NCBI GenBank assembly: GCA_963744005.1 | Contig: CAVURU010000003.1 | Span: 1,922,001 to 1,986,000, forward strand | Direction of reading: 5' to 3' | Length of the DNA stretch: 64,000 bases | Source of the DNA: Palsa-504 sp963744005 | GTDB taxonomy: Bacteria > Actinomycetota > Actinomycetes > Streptosporangiales > Streptosporangiaceae | Part shown: positions 32,713-41,403 of the stretch, piece after piece | How the letters are laid out: the number at the start of each line of letters is the position of its first letter | Numbering within the stretch: the first letter of the stretch is position 1 | Made by a program: the position numbers and the translations under genes | Notes under the pieces: generated by a model | The model's input: only the letters and a program-made list of their open reading frames with translations | The model's database searches: none | Told to the model about the DNA's origin: nothing

Positions 32713-33930
32713 CTACCCGGCCTGGCCCGACGTGGCCTGGCCGGGCGACGTCACGTCCTGGACGAACCGGCCGACCTCGTCGACGGCCTGCCGGGCCTCG
32801 GGCAGGAAGCTCCAGAAGACGTGGAAGGCGTGGGTGGGCACCGGGTAGACGCGCAGCGTGGCCTGGACGCCGCAGTCGGCCGCGTGCCGGGCCAGCAGCT
32901 GGGCCTCCGGGAACACCGAATCGCCGGAGGCGGCGTGGATGAGCAGCGGGGGCAGCCCGGCCAGGGACGCGTGCAGCGGGTCGAGCAGCGGGTCGTCGGC
33001 GGGCTGCCCGGCCAGGTAGGCCTGGGCCAGCAGGTGGGCCGTGTCGGGCGAGAAGATCACCGGGGCGTCCTGCGGCGGCCGCTGCGCCTGGCCGGTCAGG
33101 TCGAGCCACGGGCACAGCAGCACGGCCCCGGCGGGCATGGGCAGGGCGCGGTCGGACAGGGCCAGCAGCACGGACATGACCAGGCCGCCGGCCGAGGAGT
33201 CGCCGGCGATCACGATCGGGCCCTGCTCGCCGGCCACGTCACGCAGCCAGAGGTAGGCGTTGACCGCGTCCTGCAGGGCGGCGGGGTACGGGTGCTCGGG
33301 GGCCAGCCGGTAGTCGATGATCAGGACGGCGGCCCGGGCCGAGGTGGCGATGGCGCCGGCCAGGTGCCGGTAGCCGAACGCCGATCCAGCCACGTGGCCG
33401 CCGCCGTGCAGGTAGAGCACGGTGGCCCGGCCAGGAGTCTGGGGGGTGACCCGGAGCGCGGGCACCCCGCCCGCGATGACCGGGGCGATGGCCACCTCCG
33501 GCGGCGGGGCGAACTTGCCGTGCAGCTCCTCCAGGGCGGCGCGGATGCCGTCGAGATCGGCCACGTCGGCCGAGGCCCGGGCCCACGGCTCCCAGAGCAG
33601 GGCCATCCGGCCGGCCAGCTCGCCGCCGACTGAGCGGGTGACGGAGATGGCGTCATCCAGGTCAGCGAGCAGCGCCCGGGCCCGGGCCAGCAGGGCCTCG
33701 CCGGCCAGGGTCAGCTGCACCCCCTGAGTGGAGCGGCGGAACAGCTCGCAGCCGACCAGCCGTTCCAGGCCGCGGATCTGGCGGCTGAGCGCGGGCTGGG
33801 TGATGAACAGCCGCTGGGCCGCCCGGCTGAAGCTGAGCTCGGAGGCCACGGCCACGAAGGCGCGCAGGTGGCGCAGCTCGATCGCGTCCGGCGTGGGCGG
33901 CAGGGCCAGCACGTTCTGCGGGCCGGTCAT
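32713..33930 (-). CDS. LysR-type HTH fused to alpha/beta hydrolase (HSL family)
   Basis: 405-residue two-domain protein. Residues of about 14-75 are a complete LysR winged helix (ELRHLRAFVAVASELSFSRA, LFITQPALSRQIRGLE). The usual periplasmic-binding-like effector domain of LysR is absent. Instead, from about 145 to the end is an alpha/beta hydrolase of the hormone-sensitive-lipase group, with LYLHGGGHVAG (oxyanion hole near 175), nucleophile elbow GDSSAGG (near 242-248), then the Asp/His region AASGDSVFPE and PTHAFHVF. A regulator that senses or destroys its ligand by hydrolysis is an inference. ATG 33928-33930 follows GGGGAC. The divergent DHA2 pump gene is the obvious candidate target. Confidence 0.85.
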   Translation of the reverse strand: MTGPQNVLALPPTPDAIELRHLRAFVAVASELSFSRAAQRLFITQPALSRQIRGLERLVGCELFRRSTQGVQLTLAGEALLARARALLADLDDAISVTRSVGGELAGRMALLWEPWARASADVADLDGIRAALEELHGKFAPPPEVAIAPVIAGGVPALRVTPQTPGRATVLYLHGGGHVAGSAFGYRHLAGAIATSARAAVLIIDYRLAPEHPYPAALQDAVNAYLWLRDVAGEQGPIVIAGDSSAGGLVMSVLLALSDRALPMPAGAVLLCPWLDLTGQAQRPPQDAPVIFSPDTAHLLAQAYLAGQPADDPLLDPLHASLAGLPPLLIHAASGDSVFPEAQLLARHAADCGVQATLRVYPVPTHAFHVFWSFLPEARQAVDEVGRFVQDVTSPGQATSGQAG

Positions 33931-34107
33931 GTCCCCAGTGTGCCGCATGACGGGCCCGGCGGGCGATGCCGGTTCGGCATCACGGCCATGCCCAGCTGGC
34001 ATTTCCGCCCGGGCCGGGAAACGGACAGGCTTGTGCTGCTTCTGGCCGGTGATTTTCGCCGCGGCTGACGTCTGTACCTGTGAACGCTCGATGGATGGGG
34101 AGTACCG

Positions 34108-35571
34108 ATGAACGACCGCAGTCGCTGGATCGCCCTCGTGGTGCTGTGCACCGGGATGCTGATGATCGTGCTGGACATGACGATCGTGAACGTGGCGTTG
34201 CCGTCGATCCAGGCCGACCTGGGCTTCTCGCAGGCGGGCCTGGCCTGGGTGGTCAACGCCTACCTGATCGCGTTCGCCGGGCTGCTGCTGCTGGCCGGGC
34301 GGCTGGGTGACCTGGCCGGGCGGCGGGACGTGTTCCTGACCGGGCTGGCCCTGTTCACGGCGGCCTCGCTGGCCTGCGGGCTGGCCGACAGCCAGGGCAT
34401 GCTGATCGCGGCGCGGTTCGCGCAGGGCATCGGCGGCGCGCTGACCTCGTCGGTCATCCTGGGCATGATCGTGACCATGTTCCCCGCGCCACGGGAGCAG
34501 GCCCGGGCCGTCGGCGTGTTCGCCTTCGTCGCCTCGGCGGGCGCGGCCGTGGGCCTGCTGGCGGGCGGGATCTTGACCCAGGTGCTGAACTGGCACTGGA
34601 TCTTCTTCGTCAACCTGCCGGTGGGCGCGATCACGGCGGCCTGCGCGGTGCGGTTCATCAGCCGGGACCGTGGCATGTTGCCTCGGGCCGGCCTGGACGT
34701 GCCCGGGGCGCTGCTGATCACGGCGGCCATGATGCTGGCCGTCTTCACCATCGTCGGCCCGGCCGCGCAGCGGGGCTGGCTGGCCCCGCAGACACTCGGC
34801 CTGGCGGCCGGCTCGCTGGTCCTGCTGGCCGCGTTCATCGTCCGGCAGCGCACCGCCCGGCACCCGCTGGTGCCGCTGCGGATCTTCGCCTCCCGGAACG
34901 TGACCGGCGCGAACCTGGTCCAGATCCTGGGCACGGCCGGGATGTTCGGCATGTTCTTCCTGGGCTCGCTGTACCTGCGGGAGATCCAGGGGTACGACCC
35001 GCTGCAGATCGGGCTGGCCTTCCTGCCGGTGGCCGTGGTCATGGGCACGCTGTCGGTCCGGTACACCGACCGGCTGGTCATGCGGTTCGGCGCCCGGGCG
35101 CTGATGTTCGGCGGCCTGGCGCTGATCGCGGCCGGGCTGGCCCTGTTCGCGCTGGCCCCGGCGCACGGCGGCGGGTACCTGGCCTACGTCTTCCCGGTCA
35201 CGGTGGCGATCGGCGCGGGAGCGGGCCTGTGCTTCCCGGCGCTGATGACGCTGGCCATGTCCGGGGCCACCCCGGAGGACGCCGGCCTGGCCTCCGGGCT
35301 GGTCAACACCACGGCCCAGATCGGCGGGGCCCTGGGCCTGGCCGTGCTGGCCACCGTGTCGGCGGCCCGGACCAACGCGCTGACCGCGCAGCACCGGCCG
35401 ACGGCGGTCGCCCTCACCGAGGGCTACCACCTGGCCTTCTGGATCGCGTTCGGCCTGGTCGTGGCGGCGGCCGCGGCCGCCGCGGTGCTGCTGCGCCCGG
35501 CCCCCGCCGCGGCGCCCGAGACGGAATCCGAGCCGGAGCAGGCCGGCCAGCTGGCCGCGGGGGCATTCTGA
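34108..35571 (+). CDS. DHA2-type MFS drug transporter
   Basis: 487-residue, 14-helix transporter with LDMTIVNVALPSIQ (helix 1) and GRLGDLAGRRDVFLTG (loop 2-3). The antiporter motif in helix 5 is GAAVGLLAGGIL. The ATG follows GGGGAG by a good spacing. It diverges from the LysR-HTH/hydrolase fusion gene, 177 nt apart, and ends at a strong bidirectional terminator shared with the convergent DHA2 gene. Substrate unknown; drug or metabolite export is typical. Confidence 0.92.
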   Translation: MNDRSRWIALVVLCTGMLMIVLDMTIVNVALPSIQADLGFSQAGLAWVVNAYLIAFAGLLLLAGRLGDLAGRRDVFLTGLALFTAASLACGLADSQGMLIAARFAQGIGGALTSSVILGMIVTMFPAPREQARAVGVFAFVASAGAAVGLLAGGILTQVLNWHWIFFVNLPVGAITAACAVRFISRDRGMLPRAGLDVPGALLITAAMMLAVFTIVGPAAQRGWLAPQTLGLAAGSLVLLAAFIVRQRTARHPLVPLRIFASRNVTGANLVQILGTAGMFGMFFLGSLYLREIQGYDPLQIGLAFLPVAVVMGTLSVRYTDRLVMRFGARALMFGGLALIAAGLALFALAPAHGGGYLAYVFPVTVAIGAGAGLCFPALMTLAMSGATPEDAGLASGLVNTTAQIGGALGLAVLATVSAARTNALTAQHRPTAVALTEGYHLAFWIAFGLVVAAAAAAAVLLRPAPAAAPETESEPEQAGQLAAGAF

Positions 35572-35596
35572 GCGTCGCAGGGGCACGCTCGGCGAG

Positions 35597-35645
35597 AACC
35601 ACGGTCCGTTCGGCTCAGGAAATTCGGGCCGAACGGACCGTGGTT
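35597..35645. terminator. bidirectional hairpin terminator between convergent DHA2 genes
   Basis: Perfect 18-bp stem: AACCACGGTCCGTTCGGC (35597-35614) and its complement (35628-35645), with a 13-nt loop, followed on the plus strand by a short T-run. The minus-strand gene uses its stop codon (35615-35617) in the loop, so the right arm is translated as the end of that protein. Confidence 0.85.
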
Positions 35646-37078
35646 TTACGTTCCCGTGATTCAGGCCGAGACCTGCGGGCGGGGATGGTGTTGGCCGCGT
35701 CGGCGTCGCGGATGGACAGCGAGAAGGCCACTGCGCACAGGCAGATGGCCGCGGCGGCCAGGAAGGCGACCCGGTAGGCGGTCAGGTTGGCCGCCGGGTG
35801 GCCGGCCACGACGCGGACCGGGCCGACGGCGACGATGACGCTGGTCAGCAGGGCCACGCCGATGGCCCCGCCGAGCTGGCGGATGGCGTTGAACATGGTG
35901 GCCGCCCGGCCGGTCGAGGCCGGGGTGATGGTGGCGAACGACGCGGCCTGGACCGGGACGAAGACCTGGGCCATGGACAGCCCCAGGGTGAGCATGAGCA
36001 GCCGCGCCCACCACAGGCTGCTGCTCGGGCCGAGCAGGGCCAGCAGGCCGATGGACGTGGCGGTGCCGGTCAGCCCGATGGTGATGTGCCGGCGCGGGCC
36101 GAGCCGCGGGTACAGCAGCCGGCTGGCCAGCTGCGCGCCGCCCATGACGCCGAGGGCCTCGGGGAAGGTGCTCAGCCCCGAGCCGAGCGCGTCCAGGCCG
36201 CGGCCGTCCTGGAAGTACAGCGAGATCACGTACAGGGTGCCGAGGAAGGCGACCGAGGCCAGGACCATGACCCCGTTGCCCGCCCGGAACAGCCGGTTGC
36301 CGAGCAGCCGCAGATCCACCATGGGCGCGCGCGAGCGCAGCTCGACGGCCACCATGGCGGCCAGCAGGACCAGCCCGGCGGCGATGGTGGCCAGCACCTC
36401 GGGCCGGGCCCAGCCCTGGCCGGGTCCTTCCGAGACGCCGTACATGAGCAGGCCGAGGCCGAGCCCGGACAGCAGGAAGCCGGCCAGGTCGAACCGGCCC
36501 GGCTGCTCCTGGACCGACTGCTCGAGGAACAGCGCGCCGAAGGTGAAGGCGGCCACGCCGATCGGCACGTTGACGTAGAAGACCCAGCGCCAGGACAGGT
36601 CGGTGACCAGCAGGCCGCCCAGCACCGGGCCCAGGGCCGGGGCGAACGTGGTGGGGATGGTGAGGATGGCCGAGGCCCGGATCCGCTCCGCGGGCGGGAA
36701 GACCCGGTAGAGCATGGCCATGCCGACCGGGGCGAGCATGCCGCCGCCCGCCCCCTGCAGGATCCGGAAGGCGACCAGCTCGCCCAGGCTGGAGGCCAGC
36801 CCGCACAGGGCCGAGGCGGCGGTGAAGACGACGATGGCGGCGAGCAGCACCCGCTTGCCGCCGAACCGGTCGCCGAGCCAGCCCGAGGCCGGGATGAACA
36901 CGGCCAGGCTGACCAGGAAGGAGATCGAGATGGCGTCCACCGCGGTCGCGCTGACGCGGAACTCCCGGCCGATGGTGGGCAGCGCGACGTTGACGATCGT
37001 GACGTCCATGATGGACATGAACATGGCCGCCACGAAGACGACCCCGACCGCGACCTTCTGGCTGATGCGGGTGCTCAC
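35615..37078 (-). CDS. DHA2-type MFS drug transporter
   Basis: 487-residue, 14-helix transporter: MDVTIVNVALPTIG in helix 1, GWLGDRFGGKRVLL in the loop between helices 2 and 3, and the antiporter motif GPVLGGLLVTDLSWR. It differs clearly from the convergent DHA2 protein and is not a recent duplicate. I prefer GTG 37078 (MSTRISQK) to a TTG 12 nt upstream. Its last codons form one arm of the terminator. It diverges from pgi with no regulator gene next to it. Confidence 0.9.
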   Translation of the reverse strand: MSTRISQKVAVGVVFVAAMFMSIMDVTIVNVALPTIGREFRVSATAVDAISISFLVSLAVFIPASGWLGDRFGGKRVLLAAIVVFTAASALCGLASSLGELVAFRILQGAGGGMLAPVGMAMLYRVFPPAERIRASAILTIPTTFAPALGPVLGGLLVTDLSWRWVFYVNVPIGVAAFTFGALFLEQSVQEQPGRFDLAGFLLSGLGLGLLMYGVSEGPGQGWARPEVLATIAAGLVLLAAMVAVELRSRAPMVDLRLLGNRLFRAGNGVMVLASVAFLGTLYVISLYFQDGRGLDALGSGLSTFPEALGVMGGAQLASRLLYPRLGPRRHITIGLTGTATSIGLLALLGPSSSLWWARLLMLTLGLSMAQVFVPVQAASFATITPASTGRAATMFNAIRQLGGAIGVALLTSVIVAVGPVRVVAGHPAANLTAYRVAFLAAAAICLCAVAFSLSIRDADAANTIPARRSRPESRERKTTVRSARIS

Positions 37079-37114
37079 GGGTGGTGACAAGTCCCGTATG
37101 GAGAGGTAAATTCC

Positions 37115-37133
37115 GGCCGGCCCGGGACCGGCC
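37115..37133. other. GC hairpin in the DHA2/pgi divergent region
   Basis: GGCCGG and CCGGCC around a 7-nt loop CCCGGGA. It lies upstream of both divergent genes; may be a regulatory site or mRNA leader hairpin of pgi. The rest of the 151-bp gap shows nothing recognised. Confidence 0.25.
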
Positions 37134-37229
37134 TAGAGTTCAGGCATTGTTAGCGCCGGGCCGGACGCGGGATGACGGCCGGTCATGAAACCATGCGAGT
37201 GACACCATGCGACGCGAGGAGGCAGGCCG

Positions 37230-38870
37230 ATGGGGGCTTCGGAGCAGGTACCCGCGCCGGAGCGGAAGGCGTGGCAGGCGCTCGAGCGGCACTACGCGGA
37301 GATCTCGGGCCAGCACCTGCGGGAGCTGTTCGCCGCCGATCCGGACCGCGGTGAGCGGATGACGGCCGAGGCGGCCGGGCTGTACCTGGACTACTCCAAG
37401 AACCGGGTCACCGACGAGACGATGCGGCTGCTGGTCGAGCTGGCCGCCGAGTCCGGCGTGCCGGAACGGCGGGACGCCATGTTCCGCGGCGAGCACATCA
37501 ACGTGTCCGAGGACCGGGCCGTGCTGCACGTCGCGCTGCGGATGCCGCGGGACGCCTCGCTGGTGGTGGACGGCGCCGACGTGGTGCGCGAGGTCCACGA
37601 CGTGCTGGACCGGATGGCCGCGTTCGCGGACCGGGTCAGGTCCGGGGACTGGAAGGGCCACACCGGAAAGCCGATCACCAGCGTGGTCAACGTCGGGATC
37701 GGCGGCTCGGACCTGGGCCCGGTGATGGCGTATGAGGCACTGCGGCACTACGCGAGCCGGGACATGACGTTCCGGTTCGTGTCCAACGTGGACTCCACCG
37801 ACTTCGCCGAGGCGACCCGGGACCTGGATCCCGAGCAGACGCTGTTCATCATCTCCTCCAAGACGTTCGGCACGCTGGAGACGCTGACCAACGCCACCTC
37901 GGCGCGGGACTGGATCGTCTCTTCTCTTGGTACTTCGGACGCGGTGGCCAAGCACTTCGTGGCCGTATCGACCAACGCCGAGCGGGTGGCCAAGTTCGGC
38001 ATCGACACGGCGAACATGTTCGGCTTCTGGGACTGGGTCGGCGGCCGGTACTCGATGGACTCGGCCATCGGGCTGTCCACCATGGTGGCCATCGGGCCGG
38101 AGCAGTTCGGCGAGCTGCTGGCCGGCTTCCACGACATGGACGAGCACTTCCGCACCGCCCCGCTGGAGCGCAACCTGCCGGTGCTGATGGGCCTGCTGGC
38201 CGTGTGGTACCGGGACTTCTTCGGGCTGCAGAGCTACGGGGTGATGCCGTACGAGCAGTACCTCAAGCGGTTTCCGGCCTACCTGCAGCAGCTGACCATG
38301 GAATCCAACGGCAAGCACGTCACGCTGGCCGGCGACCGGGTCAGCTACGACACCGGCGCGGTGTTCTGGGGCGAGCCGGGCACCAACGGGCAGCACAGCT
38401 TCTACCAGCTCATCCACCAGGGCACCACGATCATCCCGGTCGACCTGATCGGCTTCGGCAAGACGCTGAACCCGCTGGGCGAGCACCACGACATCCTGTC
38501 CTCCAACGTGTTCGCCCAGGCGGCGGCGCTGGCCTTCGGCAAGACCGAGGAGGAGGTGCGGGCCGAGGGCACGGCGCCCAGCGTGGTGCCGCACCGGGTG
38601 ATGGAGGGCAACCGGCCGTCCAACGTGCTGCTGGCCGAGATCCTCACCCCCCGCGTCCTGGGCACGCTGGTGGCGCTGTACGAGCACAGCGTCTTCACCC
38701 AGGGGACCATCTGGGGCATTGATTCGTTCGACCAGTGGGGGGTCGAGCTCGGCAAGGTGCTCGCGGCGGCGATCATCCCCGAGCTGACCAGCCCGGCCGG
38801 GTCCCCGCTCGACCACGACTCGTCGACCAACACGCTGATCCGCAAGTACCGCGAGCTCAAGGCCCGCTGA
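37230..38870 (+). CDS. pgi: glucose-6-phosphate isomerase
   Basis: Converts glucose 6-phosphate to fructose 6-phosphate in glycolysis. Family signatures are intact: NVGIGGSDLGP near residue 153, SKTFGTLET (near 210), the active-site GEPGTNGQHSFYQLIHQG (near 375) and the C-terminal SSTNTLIRKYR with the catalytic Lys region. Length 546, normal. GAGGAGG precedes the ATG. First gene of a pgi-gnd-zwf operon, which places the isomerase directly with the oxidative pentose-phosphate enzymes, suitable for NADPH cycling. Confidence 0.97.
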   Translation: MGASEQVPAPERKAWQALERHYAEISGQHLRELFAADPDRGERMTAEAAGLYLDYSKNRVTDETMRLLVELAAESGVPERRDAMFRGEHINVSEDRAVLHVALRMPRDASLVVDGADVVREVHDVLDRMAAFADRVRSGDWKGHTGKPITSVVNVGIGGSDLGPVMAYEALRHYASRDMTFRFVSNVDSTDFAEATRDLDPEQTLFIISSKTFGTLETLTNATSARDWIVSSLGTSDAVAKHFVAVSTNAERVAKFGIDTANMFGFWDWVGGRYSMDSAIGLSTMVAIGPEQFGELLAGFHDMDEHFRTAPLERNLPVLMGLLAVWYRDFFGLQSYGVMPYEQYLKRFPAYLQQLTMESNGKHVTLAGDRVSYDTGAVFWGEPGTNGQHSFYQLIHQGTTIIPVDLIGFGKTLNPLGEHHDILSSNVFAQAAALAFGKTEEEVRAEGTAPSVVPHRVMEGNRPSNVLLAEILTPRVLGTLVALYEHSVFTQGTIWGIDSFDQWGVELGKVLAAAIIPELTSPAGSPLDHDSSTNTLIRKYRELKAR

Positions 38871-38896
38871 AGCTAAAGCTGTGAAGGGACGCAAGC

Positions 38897-39925
38897 ATGC
38901 CAACTGATTCACCCATGCAGCTCGGGATGATCGGGCTCGGCCGGATGGGCGCCAACCTGGTGCGCCGGCTGATGCGGGACGGCCACCGGTGCGTGGCCTA
39001 CGACCAGAACCCGGGCGCGATCAAGGCGCTAGCGGACGAGGGCGCGACCGGGGCGGACAGCCTGGCCGACTTCGTGGCCAAGCTGGAGACGCCGCGCAAC
39101 ATCTGGATCATGGTGCCGGCCGCGGTGGTGGAGTCGACCCTGGCCGAGCTGCGCCCGCTGCTGGCCGCCGGGGACGTGGTGATCGACGGCGGGAACTCCT
39201 ACTACCGGGACGACATCCCGCGTGCCCAGGAGCTGAAGAAGGACGGGATCTACTACGTCGACTGCGGGACGAGCGGCGGCGTGTGGGGCCTGGACCGGGG
39301 CTACTGCCTGATGATCGGCGGCGAGGACGCGCCGGTGCAGCGGCTGGACCCGATCTTCAAGACCATCGCGCCGGGTAAGGGCACGGCCGAGCCGACCCCG
39401 GGCCGCACCGGCACGGGCACGGCCGAGGACGGGTACCTGCACTGCGGGCCGTCCGGGGCGGGCCACTTCGTCAAGATGGTGCACAACGGCATCGAGTACG
39501 GCATGATGGCCGCGATCGCCGAGGGCCTGTCCATCATCAAGCACGCCGACGCGGGCCTGCACCAGCAGGAGATCGACGCGGAGACCACGCCGCTGCGCGA
39601 CCCGTGGGCGTACATGTACCAGATCGACGCGGGCGACGTGGCCGAGGTGTGGCGGCGCGGCTCGGTGGTGAGTTCCTGGCTGGTCGACCTGACCGCGGCC
39701 GCGTTCGCCAAGTCGGACGACCTGGATGACTTCAGCGGCCGGGTGTCGGACTCGGGCGAGGGCCGGTGGACGGTGCTGGCCGCGGTGGACGAGGGCGTGC
39801 CCGCGTCGGTCATCGCGGCCGCGCTGTACGAGCGGTTCGAATCCCGGGACGCCGGGGAGTTCACCGGGAAGATCCTGTCGGCGATGCGCTCGGAGTTCGG
39901 CGGGCACATGGAAAAGAAGGCCTGA
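38897..39925 (+). CDS. gnd: 6-phosphogluconate dehydrogenase, decarboxylating (short type)
   Basis: 342-residue enzyme of the shorter, often NAD-linked Gnd type (GntZ/YqeC-like), making ribulose 5-phosphate and CO2. The Rossmann motif is GLGRMGANL at the N-terminus; IDGGNSYYRDD and HCGPSGAGHFVKMVHNGIEYG (substrate and catalytic Lys/Asn) are intact. NADP-type enzymes of enteric bacteria are about 470 residues, so cofactor use may be NAD; NADP binding is not decided by sequence alone. It lies 26 nt after pgi and 4 nt before zwf. Confidence 0.95.
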   Translation: MPTDSPMQLGMIGLGRMGANLVRRLMRDGHRCVAYDQNPGAIKALADEGATGADSLADFVAKLETPRNIWIMVPAAVVESTLAELRPLLAAGDVVIDGGNSYYRDDIPRAQELKKDGIYYVDCGTSGGVWGLDRGYCLMIGGEDAPVQRLDPIFKTIAPGKGTAEPTPGRTGTGTAEDGYLHCGPSGAGHFVKMVHNGIEYGMMAAIAEGLSIIKHADAGLHQQEIDAETTPLRDPWAYMYQIDAGDVAEVWRRGSVVSSWLVDLTAAAFAKSDDLDDFSGRVSDSGEGRWTVLAAVDEGVPASVIAAALYERFESRDAGEFTGKILSAMRSEFGGHMEKKA

Positions 39926-39929
39926 GGCG

Positions 39930-41372
39930 ATGCCGGGACAAAACGACGCGCCGCGGCCGGGCAACCACGTCGTCGTGCTCTTCGGCGCGACCGGTGACCT
40001 GGCCAAGCGCAAGCTGCTGCCGGGCTGGTTCCACCTGTACGCGGCGGGCCTGCTGCCGCGCAAGTTCCGGGTCATCGGGTCGGCCCCGCCGGGCGCGACG
40101 ATGACCGACGAGGAGTTCCGCGAGCACGCCCGGCAGTCGTGCGTGGACTTCTGCATCACCAAGCCGGACGATGCGCTGTGGCCGGAGTTCGCCAGGAACC
40201 TGTCGTTCGCGATGGCCGAGCCGGGCAACGCCGCGGAGCTGGTCGCGGCGGTCCAGCGGGCCGATACGGAGATCGGCGGCAAGCCCGAGCGGCTGTACCA
40301 CCTGGCCATCCCGCCGGTGGCGTTCGGCTCGATCGTGGAGATGCTCGGCACGACCGGCCTGGCCGAGGGCGCCCGGGTGATCATCGAGAAGCCGTTCGGC
40401 ACCGACCTGGCCTCGGCCCGCAAGCTGAACGCCGAGGTGCACTCGGTCTTCGACGAGTCGCAGGTGTTCCGGATCGACCACTTCCTGGGCAAGGAGTCGG
40501 TCGACAACATCCTGGCCTTCCGGTTCGCCAACGGGCTCTTCGAGCCGATCTGGAACCGGCAGCACCTGCGGTACGTGGAGATCGACGTGCCGGAGACGCT
40601 GTCCATCGAGGGCCGGGGCGCGTTCTACGACGCGACCGGGGCCTACCGGGACATGATCGTCACCCACCTGTTCCAGGTGCTGGCCTTTGTGGCCATGGAG
40701 CCGCCGGTGTCGCTGTCCGGGAAGCACCTGCGGGACGAGAAGGAGAAGGTGTTCGAGGCGCTGCGGCCGCTCGATGTGGCCCACGTGGTCCGCGGGCAGT
40801 ACGAGGGGTACCGGTCCGAGCCCGGCGTGGCGCCCGACTCGCAGACCGAGACGCTGGCCGCGGTGCGGGTCGAGGTGGACAACTGGCGCTGGCACGGCGT
40901 GCCCTTCTTCCTGCGGTCGGGCAAGGCCATGGGCGCCGCACGCCAGGTCATCACGCTCGGCTTCCAGCCGCCGCCGCTGCGGATGTTCCCGGCCCACCGC
41001 CGGGATGTCCCGTACGGCCGGCAGAACGAGATCGTCATCGACTTCGCCGACCCGGGAGCGATCAAGCTCAATTTCCTGGCCAAGGTGCCCGGCGCCCAGC
41101 TGAGCCTGGGCAACGCCGAGATGGCGTTCTACTACAAGGACTCCTTCGTCGAGGAGCACGCGCTGGAGGGGTACGAGCACCTCATCTTGCTGGCCATGGT
41201 GGGCGACCAGTCGCTGTTCACCCGGTCGGACGGGATCGAGCGGGTGTGGGAGATCTCCGAGCCGCTGCTGGAGAACCCGCCGCCGGTCGAGCCGTACGCC
41301 AAGGGCTCCTACGGCCCGGATTCGATCCGGCGGCTGGTCGCGCCCTACCACTGGCACCTGCCGCACGCCTAG
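39930..41372 (+). CDS. zwf: glucose-6-phosphate 1-dehydrogenase
   Basis: First enzyme of the oxidative pentose phosphate pathway, 480 residues. Coenzyme motif FGATGDLAKRKLLPG near the N-terminus, catalytic RIDHFLGKES near 180, and the EKPFGTD segment are intact. I use the ATG at 39930, 4 nt after the gnd stop; the frame is open further upstream but that part overlaps gnd. Translation is probably coupled to gnd. Actinomycetes often also have a zwf with opcA and tal-tkt; this operon copy with gnd and pgi is the second, operon type. Confidence 0.95.
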   Translation: MPGQNDAPRPGNHVVVLFGATGDLAKRKLLPGWFHLYAAGLLPRKFRVIGSAPPGATMTDEEFREHARQSCVDFCITKPDDALWPEFARNLSFAMAEPGNAAELVAAVQRADTEIGGKPERLYHLAIPPVAFGSIVEMLGTTGLAEGARVIIEKPFGTDLASARKLNAEVHSVFDESQVFRIDHFLGKESVDNILAFRFANGLFEPIWNRQHLRYVEIDVPETLSIEGRGAFYDATGAYRDMIVTHLFQVLAFVAMEPPVSLSGKHLRDEKEKVFEALRPLDVAHVVRGQYEGYRSEPGVAPDSQTETLAAVRVEVDNWRWHGVPFFLRSGKAMGAARQVITLGFQPPPLRMFPAHRRDVPYGRQNEIVIDFADPGAIKLNFLAKVPGAQLSLGNAEMAFYYKDSFVEEHALEGYEHLILLAMVGDQSLFTRSDGIERVWEISEPLLENPPPVEPYAKGSYGPDSIRRLVAPYHWHLPHA

Positions 41373-41403
41373 GCGCCTGCGCGCCCCGCGCGCACAATGA
41401 ACC

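Noticed and set aside
32713..35586. 957-codon minus-strand frame including LysR-hydrolase
   Set aside because: The upstream half is antisense to the DHA2 gene and has shadow-like composition; only the part from 33930 is coding.
39835..39850. GGTTCGAATCCCGGG, similar to a tRNA T-loop
   Set aside because: It is within conserved gnd codons (ERFESRD) and no acceptor, D or anticodon arms flank it.
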